From Ruthenibacterium sp. (GTDB taxonomy: Bacteria; Bacillota; Clostridia; Oscillospirales; Ruminococcaceae), in assembly GCA_020025235.1 (NCBI GenBank), contig JAHHSL010000010.1, positions 1-48,111 of the forward strand: 48,111 nucleotides of DNA. The letters run 5' to 3'. This document shows positions 8,239 through 16,093 of the stretch, piece after piece; positions within the stretch are counted from its first letter, which is position 1; the number at the start of each line of letters is the position of its first letter. Below the pieces are notes generated by a model. That model had not been told where the DNA came from. It did no database searches and was given only the letters and a program-made list of their open reading frames with translations. Position numbers and translations under genes: made by a program.

Positions 8239-9495
8239 ATGAAAAAACGAGTGAAACAGGGGCTTTCGGCAGTGCTTGCCGGTGCTTTTCTTATGGGCAT
8301 GACGGCATGCGGCAGCCGTATGGAAAACAGCGTGGATCTAATGGAAAACATCCGTGCAAACGCGGTGAGCGGACGGATCACACCCACGCAGGAGGAAACG
8401 GTAAAGATGACGGATTTTGCCGTGCGCTTTGCGCAGCATGGGGCAAAGGCGGGAGAAAACGCACTGCTGTCCCCGCTTTCGGCACAGGCGGCGCTTGCGA
8501 TGACGCTCAACGGTGCTGCGGGCGAAACGCAAAAGCAAATGGAAGAAATGTTCGGTATGAACACCGAAGAATTGAACCAGGCGCTTTCCGGATACCTGAA
8601 AAATCTGCCGCAGGGCGACGGATACAAGCTGATCCCCGCCAATGCGATTTGGTACCGGAACGATTGGTTCCGGCCGGATGAGGCGTTCTTGCAGACAAAT
8701 GCCGACCTCTACGGTGCAGAACTGTACGCAGCGCCCTTTGACGAAGCGACCCGCGGCGATGTAAACCGCTGGGTGAAAGAGCGCACCGAGGGGATGATCC
8801 CGGAAATCATCCGTGAGTTTTCACCGAATACGGTGATGTGCCTTGTAAATGCGCTGACGTTCGATGCAAAATGGCAGGAAGAGTATGAGGAATCCCAATT
8901 CTTTGAAACGGATTTTGTGCAGGAGGACGGTACAAAAAAGCAGACGGATTTCATGCGCAGCGAGGAAGCCGATTATCTGGAGGACGCCGGCGCAACAGGC
9001 TTCCTGAAAGATTACAAAGGGGGACGATACGCCTTTGCGGCACTTCTGCCAAATGAGGGGACGACCGCTGCGGAATATCTGGCGGGGCTTACCGGAGAGC
9101 ACCTGCAGGAAATGCTTGCAGATCCTGCGCATGAGCCTGTGCGGGTGAGCATCCCGAAATTCAAAGCACAGTCGGAATATGTGCTGAACGAGCTGTTGCA
9201 GCAGCTGGGCATGACGGATGCGTTCGATGAGCAAAAGGCGGATTTTTCCGGCATGGGCACGGTGGAAAACGGAAATGTCTACATCAGCAAGGTACTGCAG
9301 AAAACATTTATTGAAGTGGACGAAAAGGGTACGCGCGCGGCTGCGGCAACGGCGGTGATCAACGAATCAGGATGTGCCGCGCCGCAGGAAGAACCGAAAG
9401 AGGTTTATCTGACAAGACCGTTTATTTATATGATTATCGACCGGGAGACGGGAGTGCCCGTTTTCATCGGAACAATGTATGACCCGCAGGGATAA
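8239..9495 (+). CDS. Serpin family lipoprotein (serine/cysteine protease inhibitor)
   Basis: 418 residues. A lipoprotein signal peptide ends at a lipobox with Cys24 (GMTAC). The serpin fold covers about 50-415, with family blocks NALLSPLSAQAALAMTLNGA, NALTFDAKW, and a C-terminal RPFIYMIIDRETGVPVFIG. The hinge before the reactive loop, EKGTRAAAATA (362-372), keeps the small P15-P9 residues of inhibitory serpins. Counting 17 residues from Glu362 puts the scissile bond near Gly378-Cys379, an unusual P1. The protein should be anchored to the membrane outer face and trap proteases by loop insertion. The ATG at 8239 follows AAAAGGAGG. It is third in the ECF sigma operon. Confidence 0.95.
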   Translation: MKKRVKQGLSAVLAGAFLMGMTACGSRMENSVDLMENIRANAVSGRITPTQEETVKMTDFAVRFAQHGAKAGENALLSPLSAQAALAMTLNGAAGETQKQMEEMFGMNTEELNQALSGYLKNLPQGDGYKLIPANAIWYRNDWFRPDEAFLQTNADLYGAELYAAPFDEATRGDVNRWVKERTEGMIPEIIREFSPNTVMCLVNALTFDAKWQEEYEESQFFETDFVQEDGTKKQTDFMRSEEADYLEDAGATGFLKDYKGGRYAFAALLPNEGTTAAEYLAGLTGEHLQEMLADPAHEPVRVSIPKFKAQSEYVLNELLQQLGMTDAFDEQKADFSGMGTVENGNVYISKVLQKTFIEVDEKGTRAAAATAVINESGCAAPQEEPKEVYLTRPFIYMIIDRETGVPVFIGTMYDPQG

Positions 9496-9519
9496 TGGGT
9501 GCTGAAAGGAGCAATGAAT

Positions 9520-10638
9520 ATGAAAAAGACATGGATCGCACTGATTCTGTGTGCAGCGCTGGCGCTGACAGGCTGCAAGGCGGCTGTTTCGCAGCCGTCG
9601 GAGCCGATGAAAACGCCGGTTCAAAGCGGCAAAGAGGAAGGCGCGCAGCCAAACGATTACCGTCCGGCGATCATGGTGGACGGAATACTTTATTTTGACA
9701 CTGGCGAATACAGCGACGAAGCGCGCTGCGGAGTGATGGACGGCGAAATCACCTCCACGGTTCCGCAGACGCAGCTTCCGACAAAGGATAATGAATCTAA
9801 TTTCGGCAAGTGCGAATATCAGCGCTGGGATGAAAACCGGATCGATGTGCTTATCGGGGATAAGTGGTGCATCTTTAAATCAGAGGATGCGCCCGCAGAA
9901 ACCACAGCGACGCTGTGGATCGTGGACGGAGCGCAGGACGGATATCTTATGCTGGCAGGAAACGAATCGGGCGAAATTTACTATCTGAACGCAAAGGCGC
10001 AGGGAGTGGAGATCCGTCTGGACGGCGCTGCGGCAGATGCATCGGCGCTGAAAAACGGCATGAAGATCAAAGTGAAGTACAGTACCGCGCTGTATACATA
10101 TCCGATGACGCTTTCCGGAAACATACAGGTGGATGCAAGCAGTGAAACCACCACAAAAGAGCAGTGCGCGGGACAGTATGATTTGTGCGGGCTGTACCTG
10201 AAAGCACTGGAGGATCTGTGGAACACAGACACTGCGCTGAACGATTCGATCGAATCTGTCAGTGTGGATCTGTCGAATGCGCCGGGCGCCCTCACCGATG
10301 GGCAGAAGGATGCAATTGCATGGATTTTTGCTGCAAGGCATCAGGCGGAATGTCTGACGATGACATACAGCCAGCTGCGCGATGAGGGATATCTGACAGC
10401 AGCTGAAAATGCGGGCGATGCATCCGGCAAGGAACCCGCGATGCAGTGGGAAAACGGCATCCTCTTTACGGTAGAAGCCCCGGAACAGGCACCATCCGCA
10501 GAAGATGGCACGCTTTGGTTCAGTGTCGGCAAATGGCGCTCGCCGCTCGGTGCGCGGCGGCTCGAAAACTGTAAGGCCGAACAGGACGAATGCGGTGCAT
10601 GGAGTGATTATCAGGCCGGCACGCAGGCGGCTGCATAA
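9520..10638 (+). CDS. Lipoprotein of unknown function
   Basis: 372 residues. The lipoprotein signal has lipobox LTGC with Cys19. Residues about 45-125 form a Trp/Cys-containing beta-rich unit (MVDGILYFDTGE, RWDENRIDVLIGD). About 130-210 resembles an OB-like small beta-barrel (TLWIVDGAQDGYLML, MKIKVKY), and about 220-365 is a separate domain with a conserved-looking ARHQAECLTMTYSQL helix. No named family was recognised. The start was set at ATG 9520 (MKKTWIAL), 8 bases after AAAGGAG. It is the last gene of the sigma-anti-sigma-serpin operon and is followed directly by a terminator, so it likely works at the same cell surface. Confidence 0.8.
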   Translation: MKKTWIALILCAALALTGCKAAVSQPSEPMKTPVQSGKEEGAQPNDYRPAIMVDGILYFDTGEYSDEARCGVMDGEITSTVPQTQLPTKDNESNFGKCEYQRWDENRIDVLIGDKWCIFKSEDAPAETTATLWIVDGAQDGYLMLAGNESGEIYYLNAKAQGVEIRLDGAAADASALKNGMKIKVKYSTALYTYPMTLSGNIQVDASSETTTKEQCAGQYDLCGLYLKALEDLWNTDTALNDSIESVSVDLSNAPGALTDGQKDAIAWIFAARHQAECLTMTYSQLRDEGYLTAAENAGDASGKEPAMQWENGILFTVEAPEQAPSAEDGTLWFSVGKWRSPLGARRLENCKAEQDECGAWSDYQAGTQAAA

Positions 10639-10641
10639 GAC

Positions 10642-10675
10642 AAAAGCCCTGTGCGGATTCACGCACAGGGCTTTT
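10642..10675. terminator. Terminator of the ECF sigma-serpin operon
   Basis: A perfect 14-bp stem (10642-10655 with 10662-10675) with a 6-base loop starts 3 bases after the lipoprotein stop. Arms begin with AAAA and end with TTTT, so it can act in both directions. Confidence 0.88.
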
Positions 10676-10721
10676 CTACACTTCGTCCAAGAAAAAATAT
10701 AGAAATTAGTTCAGATTTTTC

Positions 10722-10751
10722 TTGCAGAACAGAAGAAGGTTGTGATAGAAT
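10722..10751 (+). promoter_or_regulatory. Promoter of the zinc-ribbon membrane gene
   Basis: TTGCAG (10722-10727), 18 bases, TAGAAT (10746-10751), about 37 bases before the start codon. Confidence 0.5.
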
Positions 10752-10787
10752 AGGGGGGACAAAAAGATAAGAAGCGGAGGTCGTGCC

Positions 10788-11183
10788 ATGAAGAGTATCA
10801 AACCCGGCAGAGGTCCATCCGGAATGAATGCAATCGGGTCGCTTGCTGCGGTGGTGGTTGGGATCATCTGGACCATTGCGGCAGTCAACATGGATGCACC
10901 GGCTTTTTTCCCGCTTTTTGGAATTCTTTTTGTGATTCTCGGTGTTGTGCAGTTGGTTTACCACTACAAAAACGCGACAGGGGAGAATCGTTATTCGCTT
11001 TTTGATATTACGGATGAATCCGAAGAACGCGATCCGCTGAATGAACGCTTTGGAAAAGGCAGAGCGGCGGATGCCGCAGCGGATGCACCGAAGAAAGCGG
11101 ACGGCTTTTGTCCCTACTGCGGAAAAAGTGTGGAGGGCGACTACGAGTTCTGCCCGAAATGCGGCAGACAGCTGCCGAAGTGA
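10788..11183 (+). CDS. Two-TM membrane protein with C-terminal zinc ribbon
   Basis: 131 residues. Two hydrophobic segments lie at about 15-33 (AIGSLAAVVVGIIWTIAAV) and 39-58. A charged linker leads to a C-terminal zinc ribbon with two CxxC knuckles, CPYCGKSVEGDYEFCPKC (about 108-125). The ATG follows a GGAGG at about 8 bases. Zinc ribbons of this kind often sit on small membrane proteins of Firmicutes; the task is unknown. It is preceded by its own promoter. No terminator was seen between it and rubredoxin 385 bases downstream. Confidence 0.85.
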   Translation: MKSIKPGRGPSGMNAIGSLAAVVVGIIWTIAAVNMDAPAFFPLFGILFVILGVVQLVYHYKNATGENRYSLFDITDESEERDPLNERFGKGRAADAAADAPKKADGFCPYCGKSVEGDYEFCPKCGRQLPK

Positions 11184-11567
11184 AAAAGAAAGTGCGTGCT
11201 GTAAAGCTGAAAAGCATTACAGCATGATGAAAAAAGTAAATTCTGCTTCCAAAGGCGGCAAACTCTGCGGCAGAATCGGCTTTTGCCTTTAAAAATGCAG
11301 AAAATGCGCGGAAAATCGGATAAAAACCGTTTGAAAGGCATTTTTGCAGGAACGGCTCCGGCCAAGGAAAAATCCGGAAAGGACAAGCGTGTGAAGCACA
11401 AAAGCTTTACACTGCGCGGACGAACCGGAAAAGGCGAGAGCATCGGCTGAAAACGCGATGAGCAGCTCACGCGCAATAACACCGGCAAAAAAACGCACGC
11501 AGCTGCGCAAAGCGCAGTATAAAGCGAAGCTTAAGGGCTAAGACCCAAGAATAAGGAGGCACTTATA
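11184..11567 (+). other. Gene-free stretch with several short Lys/Arg-rich frames
   Basis: 384 bases without a convincing gene. Short open frames in more than one register encode very basic peptides: a 51-codon frame from the ATG at 11298 (pieces such as GKDKRVKHKSFTLRGRTG) and a 27-codon frame near 11469-11542 (AKKRTQLRKAQYKAKLKG). None has a ribosome-binding site. It may be a decayed basic-protein gene or just a biased leader. An AAGGAGG for rubredoxin lies at its right edge. Confidence 0.4.
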
Positions 11568-11726
11568 ATGAAAAAATACGTATGCACGATTTGCGGCTAT
11601 ATTTACGATGAAGAACAGGGCGATCCGGATAACGGCATCGACGCAGGTACGCTGTGGGCAGATGTTCCCGAAGACTGGGTATGCCCGCTGTGCGGCGTCG
11701 GCAAGGATCAGTTCGAGGAAGAATGA
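11568..11726 (+). CDS. Rubredoxin
   Basis: 52 residues, the normal rubredoxin length. Two iron-binding knuckles are CTICG (Cys6, Cys9) and CPLCG (Cys39, Cys42), with the typical GDPDNGI and LWADVPEDWVCP sequences. It is a cytoplasmic one-electron carrier that in anaerobes commonly feeds electrons to oxygen- or superoxide-reducing enzymes. The ATG is 7-8 bases after AAGGAGG (about 11553-11559). A strong terminator follows. The neighbouring DtxR-type regulator is convergent and not part of the unit. Confidence 0.97.
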   Translation: MKKYVCTICGYIYDEEQGDPDNGIDAGTLWADVPEDWVCPLCGVGKDQFEEE

Positions 11727-11752
11727 TCGTCGAACCCTGCAAATGAATCATA

Positions 11753-11790
11753 AAAAGAACCGGCTTCTTCGGAAGCCGGTTCTTTTTTGA
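11753..11790. terminator. Terminator between rubredoxin and the DtxR-type gene
   Basis: A 15-bp perfect stem (11753-11767 with 11772-11786) is capped by a C(TTCG)G tetraloop and followed by a T run. It is symmetric enough to end both convergent genes. Confidence 0.9.
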
Positions 11791-11809
11791 TGCAGGAAAT
11801 GCGCCAAAA

Positions 11810-12193
11810 TCAGTTTTCGCTGATTTCGTTGTGGCTGCGTGCGTGGATCAGAAGCTTTTCAAATGTTTCCTGGCTCAGGTCATGCTCGATTCGGCAGGCG
11901 TCCTGCTCCGCCGTTTCGGGATTGACGCCGATGCGGATGAAAAACTGGGTCAGGAGCAGATGACGGTTATAGATATTTGATGCAATCTGGTAGCCGGAAT
12001 CGGTAAGCGTGATAAAGCCTTCCGGGTCCACTTCAATATACTGATTTTCACGCAGCTTTTTCATTGCGATACTGACACTGGCTTTGGAATAATTCAGTTC
12101 GTTTGCAATATCGATTGAACGAACCATACCGTTGCGCTCTTTCAGCATCAAAATGGTTTCAAGGTAATCTTCCGATGATTTATGAATTTGCAC
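11810..12193 (-). CDS. DtxR/MntR family metal-dependent transcriptional regulator
   Basis: 127 residues. The N-terminal winged helix contains SIDIANELNYSKASVSIAMKK, and the dimerisation/metal domain has ETAEQDACRIEHDLS with the His/Glu ligands expected for the family. No C-terminal SH3-like domain is present, as in MntR. The start was set at GTG 12193, 8 bases after GGAGG; an upstream ATG lacks a site. Such proteins bind DNA when loaded with Mn2+ or Fe2+ and repress metal uptake. Target genes are not in this window. It is divergent from the ileS leader. Confidence 0.9.
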   Translation of the reverse strand: MQIHKSSEDYLETILMLKERNGMVRSIDIANELNYSKASVSIAMKKLRENQYIEVDPEGFITLTDSGYQIASNIYNRHLLLTQFFIRIGVNPETAEQDACRIEHDLSQETFEKLLIHARSHNEISEN

Positions 12194-12228
12194 AAGGCAG
12201 CCCTCCAGTGACTTTAAAGGATATATTA

Positions 12229-12257
12229 ACACTAGCATAAACCATGCACTTTATCAA
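12229..12257 (-). promoter_or_regulatory. Possible promoter of the DtxR-type gene
   Basis: On the minus strand TTGATA (12252-12257), 17 bases, TAGTGT (12229-12234) preceded by TGC. The -10 is weak. No clear MntR-box palindrome was seen around it. Confidence 0.35.
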
Positions 12258-12319
12258 GCGCAAATAAATACTTATCCAAAACAATCCGGAAAAAGAGGGC
12301 AGATTTCCCGTTCTTTTGT

Positions 12320-12348
12320 TTGACTTTTGCATTTTGGTGTGGTATAAA
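12320..12348 (+). promoter_or_regulatory. Sigma-A promoter of ileS
   Basis: TTGACT (12320-12325), 17 bases, TATAAA (12343-12348). Transcription would start near 12355, just upstream of the T-box leader. Confidence 0.8.
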
Positions 12349-12375
12349 TAAAAACATACAGCTAATTGTTATCTG

Positions 12376-12600
12376 CGTTGATGGAGACAGTATGCATCGT
12401 GCAAAATCCAAAGCGAGCCGGGGACAGTGCAAGCCCGGTGAAAGTAGCGCCTTGCGGAACATCCCTCCGGAGCTGCAGGCTGAACGTTCAGTAGGCCCTG
12501 CCGGTGTTTCACCGTTATCGAAAGAGCGTATGTTGGTACGCTGCAAATAGGTGGTTACGAGGCAAGCCTTCGTCCTGTTCGCAGGATGAAGGCTTTTTTA
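12376..12600 (+). promoter_or_regulatory. Ile-specific T-box leader of ileS
   Basis: The leader shows T-box order: a stem I start with GATGGAGACAGTATGC (12380-12395), an AGCGAGCC...AAGCCCGGTG distal arm, then GGAACATCCC with ATC at 12461-12463 as the probable specifier. The antiterminator bulge is AGGTGGTTACGAGG (12549-12562), a variant of the canonical T-box. A terminator stem (12564-12577 with 12582-12595, one G-T pair) and a T run follow. Uncharged tRNA-Ile should pair with ATC and the TGG bulge, break the terminator and switch on ileS. The specifier matches the downstream enzyme. Confidence 0.9.
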
Positions 12601-12638
12601 TTTGCCGCACAACAAACAGTTTGAGGGAGGATTTTGAC

Positions 12639-15600
12639 GTGTTGTATGATAAGGTTTCAGCAAATCTGAATTTTGTCGAACGCGAAAAAAAGGTTGAAGA
12701 ATTCTGGGAAGAAAACAAAATCTTTGAAAAGAGCATCGATTCCCGCCGGGAAGGCCCGACCCATACGTTTTATGATGGCCCGCCGACGGCAAACGGCAAG
12801 CCGCATATCGGCCATGTGGAAACGCGCGCAATCAAGGATATGATCCCGCGCTACCGTGCCATGAAGGGCTATATGGTCCCGCGCAAGGCCGGTTGGGATA
12901 CGCACGGCCTGCCCGTAGAGCTGGAAGTTGAAAAGCTGCTCGGCCTTGACGGCAAGGAACAGATCGAGGAATACGGTCTGGAGGATTTCATCAAGAAGTG
13001 CAAGGAAAGCGTCTGGAAGTATAAGGGCATGTGGGAGGATTTCTCCCATACCGTCGGCTACTGGGCGGATATGGAACACCCGTACGTCACCTATGATAAC
13101 GATTATATCGAATCCGAATGGTGGGCACTGAAAAAAATCTGGGACAAGGGCCTTTTGTACAAGGGCTTCAAGATCGTTCCGTACTGCCCGCGCTGCGGAA
13201 CACCGCTTTCCAGCCACGAGGTCGCGCAGGGCTATAAAGACGTAAAAGAGCGCTCTGCGATTGCAAAGTTCCGCGTTAAGGACGAAGATGCCTTTATCCT
13301 GGCATGGACGACGACCCCCTGGACGCTGCCCTCCAACGTTGCGCTGTGCGTAAATCCGGACGAAATGTATCTGAAAGTCCGCATGAAAGACGATGCGACG
13401 GTCTACTATATCGCACAGGCTCTGGCAGATACCGTTCTTGGTGAAGAAAGCTATGAAGTGCTGGAAACCTATGTCGGCCGCGATCTGGAATATAAGGAAT
13501 ATGTGCCGCTGTTTGATTTCGTCAGCCCGAAGAAAAAGTGCTGGTATGTCGTGTGCGATTCGTACGTCACGCTGACAGACGGTACCGGCATCGTTCATAT
13601 TGCACCGGCCTTCGGTGAAGACGACGCAAACGTCGGCCGCAAATACGACCTGCCGCTCGTTCAGCTGGTGGACGGCAAGGGCGAAATGACAAAGGAAACG
13701 CCGTGGGCGGGCATGTTCTGCAAAACGGCGGATAAAGAAGTGCTCAAGGATCTGGAAAAACGCGGCCTGCTGTTCAGTGCACCGGTGTTTGAACACAGCT
13801 ATCCGCACTGCTGGCGCTGCGGCACACCGCTGATCTATTATGCACGCGATTCCTGGTTCATCAAAATGACGGACGTCAAGGAAGACTTGATCCGCAACAA
13901 CAATACCGTCAACTGGGTGCCGGACAGCATCGGCAAGGGCCGCTTCGGCGATTGGCTGGAAAACGTGCAGGATTGGGGCCTTTCCCGCAACCGCTACTGG
14001 GGTACGCCGCTGAACATCTGGGAATGTGAATGCGGACACCGCCACGCGATCGGCAGCATCGAAGAGCTGAAATCCATGTCGGATAACTGCCCGGAGGATA
14101 TCGAGCTGCACCGCCCGTACATCGATGCAGTCACGATCAAGTGCCCGTGCTGCGGCAAGCAGATGAAGCGCGTTCCGGAAGTTATCGACTGCTGGTTCGA
14201 TTCCGGTTCGATGCCGTTTGCACAGCACCATTATCCGTTTGAAAACAAGGATCTGTTTGAACAGCAGTTCCCGGCAGATTTCATTTCCGAAGCGGTCGAT
14301 CAGACGCGCGGCTGGTTCTATTCGCTGCTGGCGATCTCCACACTGCTGTTCAATAAGGCACCGTACAAGAACGTCATCGTCATGGGTCTTGTGCAGGATG
14401 AAAACGGCCAGAAGATGTCGAAATCCAAGGGCAATGCGGTCGATCCGTTTGAAGCGCTGCAGAAATACGGCGCAGATGCGATCCGCTGGTACTTCTATTC
14501 CAACGGTGCACCCTGGCTGCCCAAGCGCTTCTCCGATAAGGCGGTGCAGGAGGGTCAGCGCAAGCTGATGGGCACCTTGTGGAACACCTATGCGTTCTAT
14601 GTGCTGTATGCGAATATTGATAACTTCGATGCAGCCAAGTATACGCTGGATTACGATAAGCTTTCGGTCATGGATAAGTGGATCCTTTCCAAGATGCACT
14701 CCATGGTCAAGGCAATGGATGAAAACCTCGGCAGCTATGCAATCCCGGAGGCGGCACGCGCGCTGCAGGAATTTGTGGATGACCTGAGCAACTGGTATGT
14801 GCGCCGCAGCCGTGAGCGCTTCTGGGGCAAGGATATGCCGCAGGATAAGATCAACGCCTACATGACGCTGTACACCGCGCTTGTCACGGTCAGCAAGGCG
14901 GCGGCTCCGATGATCCCGTTCATGGCGGAAAGCATCTACCAGAACCTGGTGCGCAATCTGGATAAGACGGCGCCGGAAAGCGTGCATCTGTGTGATTATC
15001 CCGCTGCGGATGAATCCCGCATTGACGCACAGCTGGAAACCGACATGGACCTTGTGCTGAAGATCGTCATGCTGGGACGTGCGGCGCGCAACGGCTCCAG
15101 CCGCAAGAACCGTCAGCCGCTTGCACAGATGTTTGTGAAGGCGGATGAGGAACTCAGCGAGTTCTATAAGGAAATCATCGAGGATGAGCTGAACATCAAA
15201 GCGGTCGAATTTACGCAGGATGTATCGAACTTCACCTCGTACAGCTTCAAGCCGCAGCTCAGAACGCTCGGCCCGAAGTTCGGCAAGCGCCTGGGCGAGA
15301 TCCGCACGGCGCTGACAGAGCTGGACGGCAGCGCAGCAAAGAAAGAACTGGATGCAAACGGCGTGCTGAAGCTGGAACTTGCCGATGGCGCGATCGAACT
15401 GGCGCCGGAAGATCTGCTGATCGAAATGACGCAGTCCAGCCGTTACTTCACGGTTGAGGACGGCGGCGTGACGGTTGCCATTGATACGCTTTTGACGGAT
15501 GAGCTGATCGAAGAAGGCTTCGTGCGTGAGCTTGTCAGCAAATTCCAGACGATGCGCAAGGAAGCGGACTTCAACGTGGAAGACCACATCCATGCCTATG

Positions 15601-15761
15601 CACAGGGCAACGAAAAGGTAGAGGCACTGCTTGCAGCGCACAGCGCCGAGGTCGGCGGCGATGTCCTGGCTGATGAGGTGGTAACGGGCGCACTGGACGG
15701 ATATACCAAGGAATGGGATATCAACGGCGAAACCGTAACACTGGGCGTAAAGCGCGTATAA
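12639..15761 (+). CDS. ileS: Isoleucyl-tRNA synthetase, long eukaryote-like type
   Basis: 1040 residues, class Ia synthetase charging tRNA-Ile with isoleucine in the cytoplasm. The HIGH motif appears as GKPHIGHVETR, the KMSKS loop as KMSKSKGN. A large CP1 editing insert with TTTPWTLPSN and several Cys pairs (CPRCG, CWRCG, CPCCG) follow. The PPTANGKPHIGH context and the length match the IleRS2 type rather than the shorter bacterial IleRS1. The start was set at GTG 12639, 8 bases after GGAGG; an open frame reaching back to 12504 runs through the T-box and is not coding. Expression is under the T-box. Confidence 0.97.
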   Translation: MLYDKVSANLNFVEREKKVEEFWEENKIFEKSIDSRREGPTHTFYDGPPTANGKPHIGHVETRAIKDMIPRYRAMKGYMVPRKAGWDTHGLPVELEVEKLLGLDGKEQIEEYGLEDFIKKCKESVWKYKGMWEDFSHTVGYWADMEHPYVTYDNDYIESEWWALKKIWDKGLLYKGFKIVPYCPRCGTPLSSHEVAQGYKDVKERSAIAKFRVKDEDAFILAWTTTPWTLPSNVALCVNPDEMYLKVRMKDDATVYYIAQALADTVLGEESYEVLETYVGRDLEYKEYVPLFDFVSPKKKCWYVVCDSYVTLTDGTGIVHIAPAFGEDDANVGRKYDLPLVQLVDGKGEMTKETPWAGMFCKTADKEVLKDLEKRGLLFSAPVFEHSYPHCWRCGTPLIYYARDSWFIKMTDVKEDLIRNNNTVNWVPDSIGKGRFGDWLENVQDWGLSRNRYWGTPLNIWECECGHRHAIGSIEELKSMSDNCPEDIELHRPYIDAVTIKCPCCGKQMKRVPEVIDCWFDSGSMPFAQHHYPFENKDLFEQQFPADFISEAVDQTRGWFYSLLAISTLLFNKAPYKNVIVMGLVQDENGQKMSKSKGNAVDPFEALQKYGADAIRWYFYSNGAPWLPKRFSDKAVQEGQRKLMGTLWNTYAFYVLYANIDNFDAAKYTLDYDKLSVMDKWILSKMHSMVKAMDENLGSYAIPEAARALQEFVDDLSNWYVRRSRERFWGKDMPQDKINAYMTLYTALVTVSKAAAPMIPFMAESIYQNLVRNLDKTAPESVHLCDYPAADESRIDAQLETDMDLVLKIVMLGRAARNGSSRKNRQPLAQMFVKADEELSEFYKEIIEDELNIKAVEFTQDVSNFTSYSFKPQLRTLGPKFGKRLGEIRTALTELDGSAAKKELDANGVLKLELADGAIELAPEDLLIEMTQSSRYFTVEDGGVTVAIDTLLTDELIEEGFVRELVSKFQTMRKEADFNVEDHIHAYAQGNEKVEALLAAHSAEVGGDVLADEVVTGALDGYTKEWDINGETVTLGVKRV

Positions 15762-15831
15762 GTCGGCGGAAAACAGCCGCAGCACGGGCTTTGCCTTGCT
15801 GAAATAAAAAAGGGGTCGGAGGGCTGACAGC

Positions 15832-15862
15832 GGTCGGCTTTCCGGCTCTTTTTCTGTTTTTG
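15832..15862 (+). terminator. Weak terminator after ileS
   Basis: A 6-bp stem (15832-15837 with 15842-15847, two G-T pairs) with a 4-base loop is followed by CTTTTTCTGTTTTT. It is short but placed correctly. The rest of 15762-16093 holds the next promoter and no gene. Confidence 0.4.
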
Positions 15863-15951
15863 CCGATGCGGGAAGCCTTGCGGTACGCCGGGCGGTTCCC
15901 GGCTGCAAAATTTTTGCATATATTTTACATTTTATCGGATAAGACGCCTTT

Positions 15952-15980
15952 TTGACTTGTACATTTCCCCTCTTTATATT
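15952..15980 (+). promoter_or_regulatory. Sigma-A promoter of the aminotransferase gene
   Basis: TTGACT (15952-15957), 17 bases, TATATT (15975-15980). About 105 bases of leader precede the start codon. Confidence 0.75.
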
Positions 15981-16093
15981 ATAATAATATTCTATGCGGG
16001 CGCATCTGTTCTGCCCGCAGAAAGGATGTTTCCGTGGGAAGAAATGTCCTTGTGGAAAGTATAGGATAGAATGAAATGAGAGGGGAAATGAAT

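Noticed and set aside
12504..12638. N-terminal extension of IleRS
   Set aside because: The extension translates the T-box terminator region; a GTG at 12639 has GGAGG at the right distance and matches the family start.
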